This document shows positions 46,501-56,825 of a stretch of 64,000 nucleotides of DNA, in pieces (the first letter of the stretch is position 1; every line of letters begins with the position of its first letter). The position numbers and the translations under genes were made by a program. The notes beneath the pieces are model-generated. The model saw only the letters and a list, made by a program, of their open reading frames with translations. It was not told the DNA's origin and ran no database searches. The DNA lies in NCBI GenBank assembly GCA_049841135.1, contig JASGHK010000007.1, positions 62,001 to 126,000 of the forward strand, written 5' to 3'. Source of the stretch: JACRCT01 sp049841135. Its GTDB lineage: Bacteria > Myxococcota > Myxococcia > Myxococcales > UBA5297.

Positions 46501-49500
46501 GGAAGGCGACGCTGCCGGTGGGCACCTGGCCGCTGGGGCTGGTGACGGTGGCGGTCAGGTCGACCGGCTGGCCGAAGACGGCGGGGTTGGGCGAGAGGGC
46601 CAGCGCCGCAGCGGTGGTGGCCTTCTGGATCTGCTGGGACAGCGTGCCGGTGGAGGCCAGGTAGCTGCCGTCACCCGAGTACTGGGCGAAGACGCTGTGC
46701 GTGCCGGCCGCGAGCAGCGGGACCTCGAGGCTCGTGGCCGCGCCGCCGACGAGGGCGACGGGCGCGCCGAGGTCGGCGCCGTCGAGCTTGAACTGCACCT
46801 GGCCGGTCGCGGTCGAGGGCGAGACGGCCACTGCGAAGGTGACGGAGGTGCCGTAGGTGGCCGGGGTCTGCGAGGAGTCGAGCGCGACCGCGCTGGCGGC
46901 CTTGTTGACCAGCTGGCCGCCGGAGAGGGTGCCGGTCGCGGCCTCGTAGCTGGCGTCGCCTGAGTAGACCGCGGTGATGATCCGGGTCCCGACCGCGAGC
47001 GACGAGGTGGCGTAGGTCGCCACGCCGCCGGCGAGGGCGAGGGGGCTGCCGAGGTTCGAGCCGTCGGCCTGGAACTGCACCGTGCCCGTGGCACCGGCCG
47101 GGGTCATCGTCGCCGTGAAGGTCACCGACTGCCCGAAGAGCGAGGGATTGAGCGAGGAGGCCAGCGCCATCGTCGGCGTCGTCTTGTTGACCAGCTGGCC
47201 GCCGGAGAGGGTGCCAGACGCGGTGAGGTAGCTGCCGTCGCCCGAGTAGATCGCGGTGATGGTCCGGGTCCCGACCGTCAGCGACGAGGTGGAGTAGGTC
47301 GCCACGCCGCCCGAGAGGGCGACCGGGCTGCCGAGGTTCGAGCCGTCGGCCTGGAACTGGACCGTGCCCGTCGCGCCGGTCGGGGTCATCGTCGCGGTGA
47401 AGGTCACCGTCTGCCCGAAGAGCGAGGGATTGAGCGAGGAGGCCAGCGCCATCGTCGGCGCCGCCTTGTTGACCACCTGGCCGCCGGAGAGGGTGCCGGT
47501 CGCGGTGAGGTAGCTGGCGTCGCCCGAGTAGATCGCGGTGATGGTCCGGGTCCCGACCGCGAGCGACGAGGTGGCGTAGGTCGCCACGCCGCCGGCGAGG
47601 GCGACGGGGCTGCCGAGGTTCGAGCCGTCGGCCTGGAACTGGACCGTGCCCGTCGCGCCGGTCGGGGTCATCGTCGCCGTGAAGGTCACCGTCTGCCCGA
47701 AGAGCGAGGGATTGAGCGAGGAGACCAGCGCCACCGTGGGCGTCGCTTTGTTGACCAGCTGGCCGCCGGAGAGGGTGCCGGTCGCGGTGAGGTAGTTGCC
47801 GTCACCCGAGTAGATCGCGGTGATCGCCCGGGTCCCGACCGCGAGCGAGGAGAGGGCATAGGTCGCCACGCCGCCGGAGAGGGCCACGGGGCTGCCGAGG
47901 TTCGAGCCGTCGGCCTGGAACTGCACCGTGCCCGTCGCGCTGGCCGGAGCCATCGTCGCGGTGAAGGTCACCGACTGCCCGAACAGCGAAGGATTGAGCG
48001 AGGAGACCAGCGCCATCGTGGGCGTCGCCTTGTTGACCACCTGGCCGCCGGAGAGGGAGCCGGTCGCGGGGAGGTAGCTGGCGTCGCCCGAGTAGAGCGC
48101 GGTGATCGCCCGGGTCCCGACCGCGAGCGAGGAGAGGGCGTAGGTCGCCACGCCGCCGGAGAGGGCGACGGGGCTGCCGAGGTTCGAGCCGTCGGCCTGG
48201 AACTGGACCGTGCCCGTCGCATCGGCCGGGGTCATCGTCGCGTGGAAGGTCACCGCCTGCCCGAACAGCGAAGGATTGAGGGAGGAGACCAGCGCCACCG
48301 TGGGGGCCGCCTTGTTGACCCCCTGGCCGCCGGGGAGGGTTCCGGTCGCGGTGAGGTAGTTGCCGTCGCCCGAGTAGAGCGCGGTGATCGCCCGGGTCCC
48401 GACCGCGAGCGAGGAGAGGGCGTAGGTCGCCACGCCGCCGGAGAGGGCCACGGGGCCGCCGAGGTTCGAGCCATCGGCCCGGAACTGGACCGTGCCCGTC
48501 GCGCCGGCCGGAGTCATCGTCGCCGTGAAGGTCACGGTCTGCCCGAACAGCGAGGGATTGAGCGAGGAGGCCAGCGCCATCGTGGGCGTCGCCTTGTTGA
48601 CCACCTGGCCGCCGGAGAGGGAGCCGGTCGCGGTGAGGTAGCTGGCGTCGCCCGAGTAGAGCGCGGTGATCGCCCGGGTCCCGACCGCGAGCGACGAGGT
48701 GGCGTAGGTCGCCACGCCGCCGGAGAGGGCGACGGGGCTGCCGAGGTTCGAGCCGTCGGCCTGGAACTGGACCGTGCCCGTCGCATCGGCCGGGTTCATC
48801 GTCGCGTGGAAGGTCACCGCCTGCCCGAACAGCGAAGGATTGAGGGAGGAGACCAGCGCCATCGTGGGCGCCGCCTTGTTGACCCCCTGGCCGCCGGAGA
48901 GGGTGCCGGTCGCGGTGAAGTAGTTGGCGTCGCCCGAGTAGATCGCGGTGATCGCCCGGGTCCCGACCGCGAGCGACGAGGTGGCGTAGGTCGCCACGCC
49001 GCCCGAGAGGACGACGGGGCCGCCGAGGTTCGAGCCATCGGCCCGGAACTGGACCGTGCCCGTCGCGCCGGCCGGAGTCATCGTCGCCGTGAAGGTCACG
49101 GTCTGCCCGAACAGCGAGGGATTGAGCGAGGAGGCCAGCGCCATCGTGGGCGTCGCCTTGTTGACCACCTGGCCGCCGGAGAGGGAGCCGGTCGCGGTGA
49201 GGTAGTTGCCGTCGCCCGAGTAGATCGCGGTGATCGCCCGGGTCCCGACCGCGAGCGACGAGGTGGCGTAGGTCGCCACGCCGCCCGAGAGGGCGACGGG
49301 GCTGCCGAGGTTCGAGCCGTCGGCCCGGAACTGCACCGTGCCTGTCGCTCCGGCCGGAGTCATCGTCGCCGTGAAGGTCACTGTCTGCCCGAACAGTGAG
49401 GGGTTGAGGCTGGAGGCGAGCGCGGTCGTCGTCGAGGCCGCGGTGACCGTCTGGGTCATGCTGCTGCTGGAGGCGAGGTAGCTGCCGGTGGGCGCGTAGG

Positions 49501-52267
49501 TCGCCGTCACCGAGTGCGTCCCGACCGAGAGGCTGGTGGTGGCGATGCTCGTCGCCGTCCCGCCGCTCACCGCCACGGCCGTGCCGAGGTTGGCGCCATC
49601 GACGGCGAACTGCACCGTGCCGGTCGCCGTCCCGGGCAGGAGCGTCGCGGTGAAGGTCACCGACTGGCCGTAGGCCGAGGTGGAGCTCGAGGAGGTTACG
49701 GTCGTGGTCGTGCTCGTGCTCGCGCTGATGCAATCACCGCCGACGAGCAAGTAGCCCGAGTCGCAGGCGGTGCACACCATGCCGCTGCTGCAGGTCGAGC
49801 AGTTGGCCTCACAGGCCGTGACGACCACGTTCTTGGAGGCCGACAGCTGCAGGGTCGGGTCGCCGGGCATGCCGCCGTACTCGACCACGTAGCCGGCGAT
49901 GCCGGCGAGCGAGAGCGGGTAATCGTTCCAGGTCCCGTCTTCGACGAAGTGCGCGTAGTCCTCGCCGCCGGCGGGCTGGTAGTCGTTGGGCTCGCAGGAG
50001 GTCCAGTTGGCGAAGGTGACGACGTTGCCGCGCATGCCACTGGAGCAGCCCACCGAGTCGTTGGACGTCTGGTTGAAGAAGAGGCGCCCGGCTCCGGAGT
50101 TCTCCAGCCCCTCGGGGCCGGTCACCCAGCGCCAGGTCCACTCGACCGCCGAGTCGTTCGCGCCCATCCAGCCCTCGCCCGCGAGCTTGCCGGCGACGAA
50201 GGTGTTCTCCGCCGCGCTGGTCACCGTCACCAGGTAGCCCTTCAGGCCGTAGTAGCGGCGCAGGGCGGCGGCATCGCGCGCCGCGGTCCAGGAGATGCCG
50301 GACGAGGCCAGGAACTCGTAGTAGTGGCCGTTGTCGGCGAAGTAGAGGCTGCTCGCCCCCACCGAGAAGGAGATCTGCCGGGTGCCCGCGGTGGGGTTGT
50401 TGGCCTGGATGTTCTGGTAGCGCACCGTGCGCAGGACGGTCTGGTATGCCGCCGCCGTCGCGCTGCCCGACAAGGTGAGGATGCCGGTCGCGTTGTCATA
50501 GGTGCCGGTGATCCCTCCCGAGGGCGTGTAGGTCAGCAGGTCCTCGGCGGAGACGAAGCCCGAGCTGATGGACACGCGCACGCCGGAGAGGTTCGGGCCG
50601 TCGGGGTCGACCAGCTCCAGCGCCCCGTCGACGACGACCGCCGCGCCGTCCTCGAGGAAGGCCGTCGAGCCGCTCGAGGTGGTCATCTGCGGGGGGATGT
50701 CGCCGGTGAAGGCGACGACGGTGAAGTTGGCGTCGCTGAAGTCGCTCTGGTTGCCCGCCGGGTTGAGGACCTTGACCTTGTAGTCGGTGCCGGCGGCCAG
50801 CGACGGCGGGAGGGTCCAGGCGACCGAGCCCGGGGTCGCCGCGATATTGGTGGCGATGTCCGCCACCCACACGCCGTTCTTCCACAGCTCGAGGGAGACG
50901 GTGGGCGTGCCGGTGGCCGTCCAGGTCACCGTCTGCACCGTCCCCGCGGTCCAGCTCTGCCCGCCGTTCGGCGTGACCACGGCGACGGTGGAGCTGTCGG
51001 TCACCCGATAGGCCGAGTAGGCGATGCCGCTCTGGCCGGACGGGTTGGTGACGACGACGTTGTAGTTGCCGGCGACCATGCCCGGGAAGGTGCAGGTGAT
51101 GCTGCCGGCGTTGACCCAGGCGCAGCCGGTGGCCGACACGCCGCCGACGGTCACGGTGGCGCCGTTGGCGAAGTTGGCGCCGCTGATGGACACGCTCTTG
51201 GCGGTGTTGAACTCAGCGGTGCCGGGGCTGACCCCTGTGACGGAGGGAGAGGCCGCGTTCGAATAGGTGAAGGCGTTGGCGAGCGTGAAGGACTGGCCGT
51301 CGGGGTTGGCGACCTTGACGGCATAGGTGCCGGCGCTCATCGAGGGCACCTTGAAGACCAGGTAGTTGGTGCCGAACTGGGTGATGTTCGCCGCGGGGAT
51401 CTCCAGCGTGCCGATGGTGAAGACCGCGCCCTGCTGGAAGTTGGTGCCGGCGATGGAGACGACATCGTCGAGGGTGCCGATGGCGGGCGTGACCGAGGTG
51501 AGCGTGGGCCCGGGCAGGCTCGTCCCGCCGGCGATGCTGACGTTGTCGATGGTCCAGCCGCGGAACGCGTTGTAGTTCGTGTCGACGGAGCTGAATTCGA
51601 ACCGGAGGACCACGCTGCCGCCGACGTAGGCGCTGATGTCGTAGGAGTAGTGGCGCCAGACCGGCCTCGCCGACGATCCGCCGGCGGTGTAGCCCGAGTC
51701 CGAGGGGGCGTTGGTGGCGAAGGTCGGGTTGAGCATGCCCAGCTGGGCGAAGCTCGTCCCGCCGTCGGTGGAGATGAAGGTCTTCATCAGGTCGAAGTTC
51801 GTGCCCTCGACGCCCTCGATCTCCCACCAGGAGTCGAACTCGAGCTGCGCCTTGGTCACGCCCGACAGCGAGATGGAAGGCGAGGTCAGCGTGCCGGTCT
51901 GGGTAGCCGCGGACGAGCCGCCGTTCTTGGAGGTTTGCGCCGGGTAGTTGCTTCCGACGAAGGTGCCGGTCGACTCCTCGCCGAACCAGACCACCCGAGT
52001 CCCGCCCGCGGCCGCCAGGTGCGCGCCCGTGTCGGGCAGCGTCACGCAGAACGGGTTGAGCGCCGACGAGGTCGCGACGTTCTCCGGGTGGTTGAGCACC
52101 CGCCAGCTGCAGACGCCGGACGAGGTCGCCGACGTCCAGCCGTTGAGCCCGCTCTCGAAGCCTTCGCTGTAGAGCGTGGAGACGGCGGCCGAGGCCGCGC
52201 CGCTCATGGCCAAGACCGAGACGGTCAATGCGGCGCCCAGGGCGCCGAAACGCAGCTTCGAAGTCAT
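43520..52267 (-). CDS. Giant surface protein: C-type lectin, 13 Ig-like repeats, 6 Cys-rich modules, MYXO-CTERM
   Basis: 2,915 aa, no frameshift. Residues 1-27 signal peptide; 30-250 jelly-roll-like domain; 253-425 two IPT/TIG domains (GTLDDVVSIAGTNFQQGAVF); 426-520 Ser-Thr-rich-like domain (VVTPNGGQSWTAGTVQTVTW); 521-640 cadherin-like domain; 640-800 C-type lectin domain with EPND (759-762) and WND (780-782), the canonical mannose-type calcium/sugar-binding motifs; 820-846 short Cys-rich hinge; 851-2,076 thirteen Big_3-type Ig-like domains, nine near-identical; 2,077-2,880 six Cys-rich modules; and a C-terminal MYXO-CTERM (GGCGCGQGG, membrane helix, RRRPAA). It is probably a surface adhesin that binds carbohydrate in a calcium-dependent way, with repeats as a stalk. 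ATG 52267 was chosen as the start of the signal peptide. Confidence 0.85.
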   Translation of the reverse strand: MTSKLRFGALGAALTVSVLAMSGAASAAVSTLYSEGFESGLNGWTSATSSGVCSWRVLNHPENVATSSALNPFCVTLPDTGAHLAAAGGTRVVWFGEESTGTFVGSNYPAQTSKNGGSSAATQTGTLTSPSISLSGVTKAQLEFDSWWEIEGVEGTNFDLMKTFISTDGGTSFAQLGMLNPTFATNAPSDSGYTAGGSSARPVWRHYSYDISAYVGGSVVLRFEFSSVDTNYNAFRGWTIDNVSIAGGTSLPGPTLTSVTPAIGTLDDVVSIAGTNFQQGAVFTIGTLEIPAANITQFGTNYLVFKVPSMSAGTYAVKVANPDGQSFTLANAFTYSNAASPSVTGVSPGTAEFNTAKSVSISGANFANGATVTVGGVSATGCAWVNAGSITCTFPGMVAGNYNVVVTNPSGQSGIAYSAYRVTDSSTVAVVTPNGGQSWTAGTVQTVTWTATGTPTVSLELWKNGVWVADIATNIAATPGSVAWTLPPSLAAGTDYKVKVLNPAGNQSDFSDANFTVVAFTGDIPPQMTTSSGSTAFLEDGAAVVVDGALELVDPDGPNLSGVRVSISSGFVSAEDLLTYTPSGGITGTYDNATGILTLSGSATAAAYQTVLRTVRYQNIQANNPTAGTRQISFSVGASSLYFADNGHYYEFLASSGISWTAARDAAALRRYYGLKGYLVTVTSAAENTFVAGKLAGEGWMGANDSAVEWTWRWVTGPEGLENSGAGRLFFNQTSNDSVGCSSGMRGNVVTFANWTSCEPNDYQPAGGEDYAHFVEDGTWNDYPLSLAGIAGYVVEYGGMPGDPTLQLSASKNVVVTACEANCSTCSSGMVCTACDSGYLLVGGDCISASTSTTTTVTSSSSTSAYGQSVTFTATLLPGTATGTVQFAVDGANLGTAVAVSGGTATSIATTSLSVGTHSVTATYAPTGSYLASSSSMTQTVTAASTTTALASSLNPSLFGQTVTFTATMTPAGATGTVQFRADGSNLGSPVALSGGVATYATSSLAVGTRAITAIYSGDGNYLTATGSLSGGQVVNKATPTMALASSLNPSLFGQTVTFTATMTPAGATGTVQFRADGSNLGGPVVLSGGVATYATSSLAVGTRAITAIYSGDANYFTATGTLSGGQGVNKAAPTMALVSSLNPSLFGQAVTFHATMNPADATGTVQFQADGSNLGSPVALSGGVATYATSSLAVGTRAITALYSGDASYLTATGSLSGGQVVNKATPTMALASSLNPSLFGQTVTFTATMTPAGATGTVQFRADGSNLGGPVALSGGVATYALSSLAVGTRAITALYSGDGNYLTATGTLPGGQGVNKAAPTVALVSSLNPSLFGQAVTFHATMTPADATGTVQFQADGSNLGSPVALSGGVATYALSSLAVGTRAITALYSGDASYLPATGSLSGGQVVNKATPTMALVSSLNPSLFGQSVTFTATMAPASATGTVQFQADGSNLGSPVALSGGVATYALSSLAVGTRAITAIYSGDGNYLTATGTLSGGQLVNKATPTVALVSSLNPSLFGQTVTFTATMTPTGATGTVQFQADGSNLGSPVALAGGVATYATSSLAVGTRTITAIYSGDASYLTATGTLSGGQVVNKAAPTMALASSLNPSLFGQTVTFTATMTPTGATGTVQFQADGSNLGSPVALSGGVATYSTSSLTVGTRTITAIYSGDGSYLTASGTLSGGQLVNKTTPTMALASSLNPSLFGQSVTFTATMTPAGATGTVQFQADGSNLGSPLALAGGVATYATSSLAVGTRIITAVYSGDASYEAATGTLSGGQLVNKAASAVALDSSQTPATYGTSVTFAVAVSPSTATGQVQFKLDGADLGAPVALVGGAATSLEVPLLAAGTHSVFAQYSGDGSYLASTGTLSQQIQKATTAAALALSPNPAVFGQPVDLTATVTSPSGQVPTGSVAFLADGAVLTSASLDASGVATAPVSTLPVGAASIVAAYSGDANHDDASSDAADQVVAKAATTVALASDLTPTLYGKTVTLTATVTATAPGAGTPTGQVTFFEGATELGTGALVDGVAVLEATNLAVGTHALHATFAGDGSFLSSTSDDLSQEIQKSCVVGEGIWAEAVANPENPCQVCDPDANGTDWTHRASGYACPADALSCTLDVCDGAGACTHPLAVGCLVSGACIAEGALDPENDCKACQPALDAARYTALAKRVSCADDLSPITDDYCDGVGRCTHPLKNECSIGGQVYAGGAANPTNSCQACDPLADNEGWTDRVMGFPCTGDALACTWDSCDGAGQCRHDLYAGCLIDGACVAAGTTDPANDCQECNPALATAAYSVKAKGVSCADDDQPNTSDVCDGAGGCAHPLKGQCTIAGTVYDAGSANPDAPCQACDPAVSVSTWTDRVQGFPCPADELACTEDVCDGAGTCEHLLFTGCLVDGACIGAGATDPQSECQACDPALSTAAYTAKARGVDCSDDGNANTIDVCDGAATCTHPLKGQCTIGGKVYDADTANPANPCQACEPAVSVTDWSNRVSGFPCTTDGLSCTRDVCDGGGTCLHSLFTGCLVDGACVGETSLDPANDCRACAPASSTTDYTSLVLGVPCSDDGEPTTADVCDGQAHCTHPVKGQCTIAGQVFDGGAANPENPCQSCEPTRSVSAWSDRVAGFPCTSDALSCTADTCDGAGACGHGLYTGCFIEGACVSAGSADPANECRDCNPALSTSGYSAKASGLACTDDGVANTLDVCDGAAACTHPLKGTCVIDGKAYDSGTANPQNPCQSCDSVTSATAWSNRAVQFPCASDGLTCTPDVCDGQGACTHAIASGCIIAEACVAEGAADPKDACFTCQGETSQTSYSLVSSDACAGACATDTACPSGTWCSAHVCRPQFPVDTDCTADAQCGSGHCLEGKCVALTMAGGCGCGQGGDALSLLGLVSLLGLALSRRRPAA
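43860..46035 (-). repeat. Six Cys-rich modules of about 393 bp
   Basis: Inside the giant gene, six units of about 131 codons, each with conserved NPENPCQ(A/S)CDP, FPCxxDxLxCTxDxCDGxGxC, GCLVxGACIxxGxxDPxNxC and xCTHPLKG-type phrases. The last unit is shorter. Copies are divergent enough to be separate but alignable at DNA level. Confidence 0.75.
46890..49430 (-). repeat. Nine 282-bp tandem repeats (94 aa each)
   Basis: Nine near-identical Ig-like repeats. Landmark GCCGCCGGAGAGGG recurs every 282 bp (for example about 47482, 47764, 48046, 48610, 48892, 49174). Two neighbouring repeats form a larger 564-bp unit that occurs twice (the ATCGTCGCGTGGAAGGT landmark at about 48,236 and 48,800). Confidence 0.85.
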
Positions 52268-52661
52268 GGTGGTCCCTTCCCCTTCGATGGTCCGATGCTG
52301 TCGCCCCATCGGCCCGTGCGACGGGCGCTGATAAGCGCGTCAAAGCGCCGACGGGGGGACAGCCTTTCGCGCGGGCACGAGAGCAAGCGACGAGCCAGCC
52401 CCACGCCGCGCAGACCCACGCGAGGTGAACCTCCCCAGCCCCTGGGGCGATACGGACACCTGACTCAGGAAGGCCTCAGGCAGCGTCAAGCGACTGACGA
52501 AAGGGGCCTCGCGACGCACTCGCAGAGCGGACCTACCAGACCGACCGTCTTGACGGCATGACCTTCGGGATTGCCGAAGCGGTCGAGCTCGGGACGCGAA
52601 TCGAGGCGCTGGGCGCCGATCTGCAGGAGCCGGTCTCGAGCGGCGGCGCCCGAGGCTGAAG
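52268..52661. other. Intergenic region, no gene seen
   Basis: 394 bp between the giant gene's start and the ABC-F stop, both on the minus strand, so it should hold the giant gene's promoter. A small hairpin (GCGCT-GATA-AGCGC, 52325-52338) is present. No coding region is supported. Confidence 0.5.
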
Positions 52662-54629
<1,968 letters not shown>

Positions 54630-54696
54630 GGCGTCACTGGCGCAAACAAACCGGCGAAGACTGCACTGCGGGGCGGCGGGTGGCAAGTGACCCGGA

Positions 54697-54735
54697 GGTC
54701 GGTCCAGGTCCGGTCGGGTCGGTCAGGTCAGGTCA
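54697..54735. repeat. GGTC simple repeat
   Basis: About eight GGTCN units (54697-54735) in the gap between divergent ABC-F and the small protein. Confidence 0.5.
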
Positions 54736-54849
54736 GGGAGGTGGCTGGCAGGCAGAGGCTCGTGACGGCCGTGCCCGCGCCGGTCCGAAGTCCCTAACGT
54801 GACCGAAACGACGGATTGGTCGCAGCCGGGACATCGATGGGGGCCAACC

Positions 54850-55260
54850 ATGTTCGAAGCGGTCGTGGGGCAATTCTTGGGGTCGTCGCAGGGCAAGGAC
54901 GCGATGTCGCAGCTGAACGCCCAAGGGCTCTCGCAGCAGCAAGCGCAGGCGGCGGTGCAGGCCACCGCCGAGGGCGCCGCGCAGCACGCTCCAGCCGCAG
55001 GCTTGGACCTCGGCAGCGTGCTCGGTGGAGGCGGAGGAGGCGGCGGCGGGCTGGGCAGTGCGATTGGCGGCATCCTCGGCGGCGGCAAGGCTGCCTCTCC
55101 CGGAGGTGCCGAGGCCGGCGGCATGGTCTCCAAGCTCTCCGGGCCGGTCACCCAGTTCGTGGCCTCGAAGGTAGGCCTGTCGCAGGCGACGGCGCAGTCG
55201 GTGGTCGGCGTGGTGCTGCCCAAGCTGATGCAGATGGTCCAGCCCGGGTCCCGGTCTTAG
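54850..55260 (+). CDS. Small Gly/Gln-rich protein, DUF937-like
   Basis: 136 aa. N-terminal helices (FEAVVGQFLGSSQGKDAMSQ, GLSQQQAQAAVQATAEG) and a Gly-run linker (GGGGGGGGGLGSAIGGILGGG) resemble DUF937-type small proteins, but the match is weak. A C-terminal helix (QSVVGVVLPKLMQMV) follows. An in-frame GTG at 54799 is possible; ATG 54850 was preferred because recognisable sequence begins there. Function unknown. Confidence 0.65.
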   Translation: MFEAVVGQFLGSSQGKDAMSQLNAQGLSQQQAQAAVQATAEGAAQHAPAAGLDLGSVLGGGGGGGGGLGSAIGGILGGGKAASPGGAEAGGMVSKLSGPVTQFVASKVGLSQATAQSVVGVVLPKLMQMVQPGSRS

Positions 55261-55364
55261 TGCGGCGGCGCACGTTGGCTCTCGTGGCCCCCGATCGGAG
55301 GTCTCGCGCCTGGGTGCCGGTCGCTACCATTCCCGACCCTCGCGGGACCTTTGGGAGGTAGACC

Positions 55365-56402
55365 ATGAAGTACAAGCAGCTGGGCGGTACGGGCCTGTTC
55401 GTCTCCGAGCTGTGCCTGGGCACGATGACCTACGGCGGCAAGGGCTTTTGGGCGGTCATCGGCAAGCTGGGGAGCGAAGCGGTCGCCTCGCAGCTGCGCC
55501 GGGCGGTGGACGCCGGCGTGAACTTCCTCGACACCGCCGACGTGTACCACGAGGGCGAGTCCGAGAAGCTGGTGGGCGAGGCCATCCAGAAGCTCGGCCT
55601 GCGCCGCAGCGACCTGGTCATCGCCACCAAGGTGCGCGGCCGGACGGGGCCGGGGCCCAACGACGTGGGCCTGTCGCGCAAGCACATCTTCGACTCCATC
55701 GACGGCAGCCTGCGGCGGCTGAAGGTCGACCACGTGGACCTCTACCAGATCCACGGGTTCGACCGCGTCGCGCCGCTGGAGGAGACGCTCGACGCGCTCG
55801 ACGACGTGGTGCGCGCGGGAAAGGTCCGCTACGTGGGCTTCTGCAACCTGCCGGCGTGGGCGGCGATGAAGGCGCTCGCGCTCTGCGACCGGCACGGCTG
55901 GGCGCGCTTCGTCTCGGCGCAGGTCTTCTACGCCATCGCCGCGCGCGACATCGAGCGGGAGATCGTCCCCTTGGCCCAGGAGGAGAAGCTGGCCATCCTG
56001 CCCTGGTCGCCGCTCGCGGGCGGGCTGCTCACCGGCAAGTTCACGGCGGGGGAGAAGGGCCCGGCCGACGCGCGGCGGGCGCAGTTCGACTTCCCCATCG
56101 TGGACAAACCGCGCGCCTTCGCCTGCGTCGACGCGATGCGGCCCATCGCGCAGGCCCACAACACCTCGGTGGCGCGGGTCGCGCTCGCGTACCTGCTGCA
56201 CAAGAGCTTCGTCACCAGCGTCATCCTCGGCGCCAAGTCCGACGAGCAGCTCGCCGACAACCTCGCGGCGGCGGACCTGGTCCTCGCCAAGGACGAGCTG
56301 GAGAAGCTCGACGCCGTCAGCGCGCTGCCGCCGGAGTACCCGGGCTGGATGGTCGACTGGCAGGGCCGCGACCGGATGCCGGGAGCCACCCGTCGGGACT
56401 GA
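55365..56402 (+). CDS. Aldo/keto reductase
   Basis: 345 aa. N-terminal KYKQLGGTGLFVSELCLGTM is the family start. Catalytic tetrad visible: Asp and Tyr in FLDTADVYHEG, Lys in VIATKVRG, His in YQIHGFD. NADPH-binding end: SVILGAKSDEQLADN near 290. Substrate not predictable. The ATG lies 5 nt after GGGAGG. It stands alone between the DUF937-like gene and a repeat-rich region. Confidence 0.9.
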   Translation: MKYKQLGGTGLFVSELCLGTMTYGGKGFWAVIGKLGSEAVASQLRRAVDAGVNFLDTADVYHEGESEKLVGEAIQKLGLRRSDLVIATKVRGRTGPGPNDVGLSRKHIFDSIDGSLRRLKVDHVDLYQIHGFDRVAPLEETLDALDDVVRAGKVRYVGFCNLPAWAAMKALALCDRHGWARFVSAQVFYAIAARDIEREIVPLAQEEKLAILPWSPLAGGLLTGKFTAGEKGPADARRAQFDFPIVDKPRAFACVDAMRPIAQAHNTSVARVALAYLLHKSFVTSVILGAKSDEQLADNLAAADLVLAKDELEKLDAVSALPPEYPGWMVDWQGRDRMPGATRRD

Positions 56403-56825
56403 GGCAGGCGCGGGTCAGCCGCCCGGCGGGTAGGCGGGCGGCGATCCGCGCGCTGGTGGGGTGCGGGCCCGGCTTCCACGCCGGGGACAACCTTGCGGAA
56501 GCGAAGATCCGAGGCGCGCTGGTGCTTGTCCCGGGCGAGGAAGCGCGTGGAAGCCGGGCTCGCACCCTTGCGGAATTGGGCATCTGAGGTGCGCTGACGA
56601 TGTGCCAAATCGCCGGAAGCGTGGCCGGCACCACTCGGAGCGCGCCACGGATTCCACGGGAGTGAGGATGCCCCCGGCGTGGAAGCGCGTGGAAGCCGGG
56701 CCCGCACCAAGTGCGCCGCGATTCCACGGGCAATTCGAGTGCCGTAACGATCACCAAGTCCAGATCAGGATGTCGCTCGGCGGCGGGGATGGCAGCATGC
56801 GCGCGCCGGGTGGTAGAGCAGCGGC
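56403..56825. repeat. Repeat-rich intergenic region
   Basis: 423 bp without a supported gene. GGAAGCGCGTGGAAGCCGGG and the following CGCACC occur at 56539-56566 and 56681-56708 (one mismatch), and an inverted partial copy lies at 56460-56481. ATTCCACGGG occurs twice (56651-56660, 56721-56730). A second pair of related segments begins CTTGCGGAA at 56492 and 56568. It looks like a degenerate cluster of a dispersed extragenic repeat. Confidence 0.65.

Noticed and set aside
43655..46963. Long plus-strand open frame antisense to the giant gene
   Set aside because: Repetitive Gly/Ala/Arg sequence that mirrors the Cys-rich and Ig-like repeats on the other strand; no signal, start or family.
43860..49430. 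Possible CRISPR array
   Set aside because: The repeats are 282 or 393 bp, lie in frame inside one gene and have no unique spacers or cas genes.
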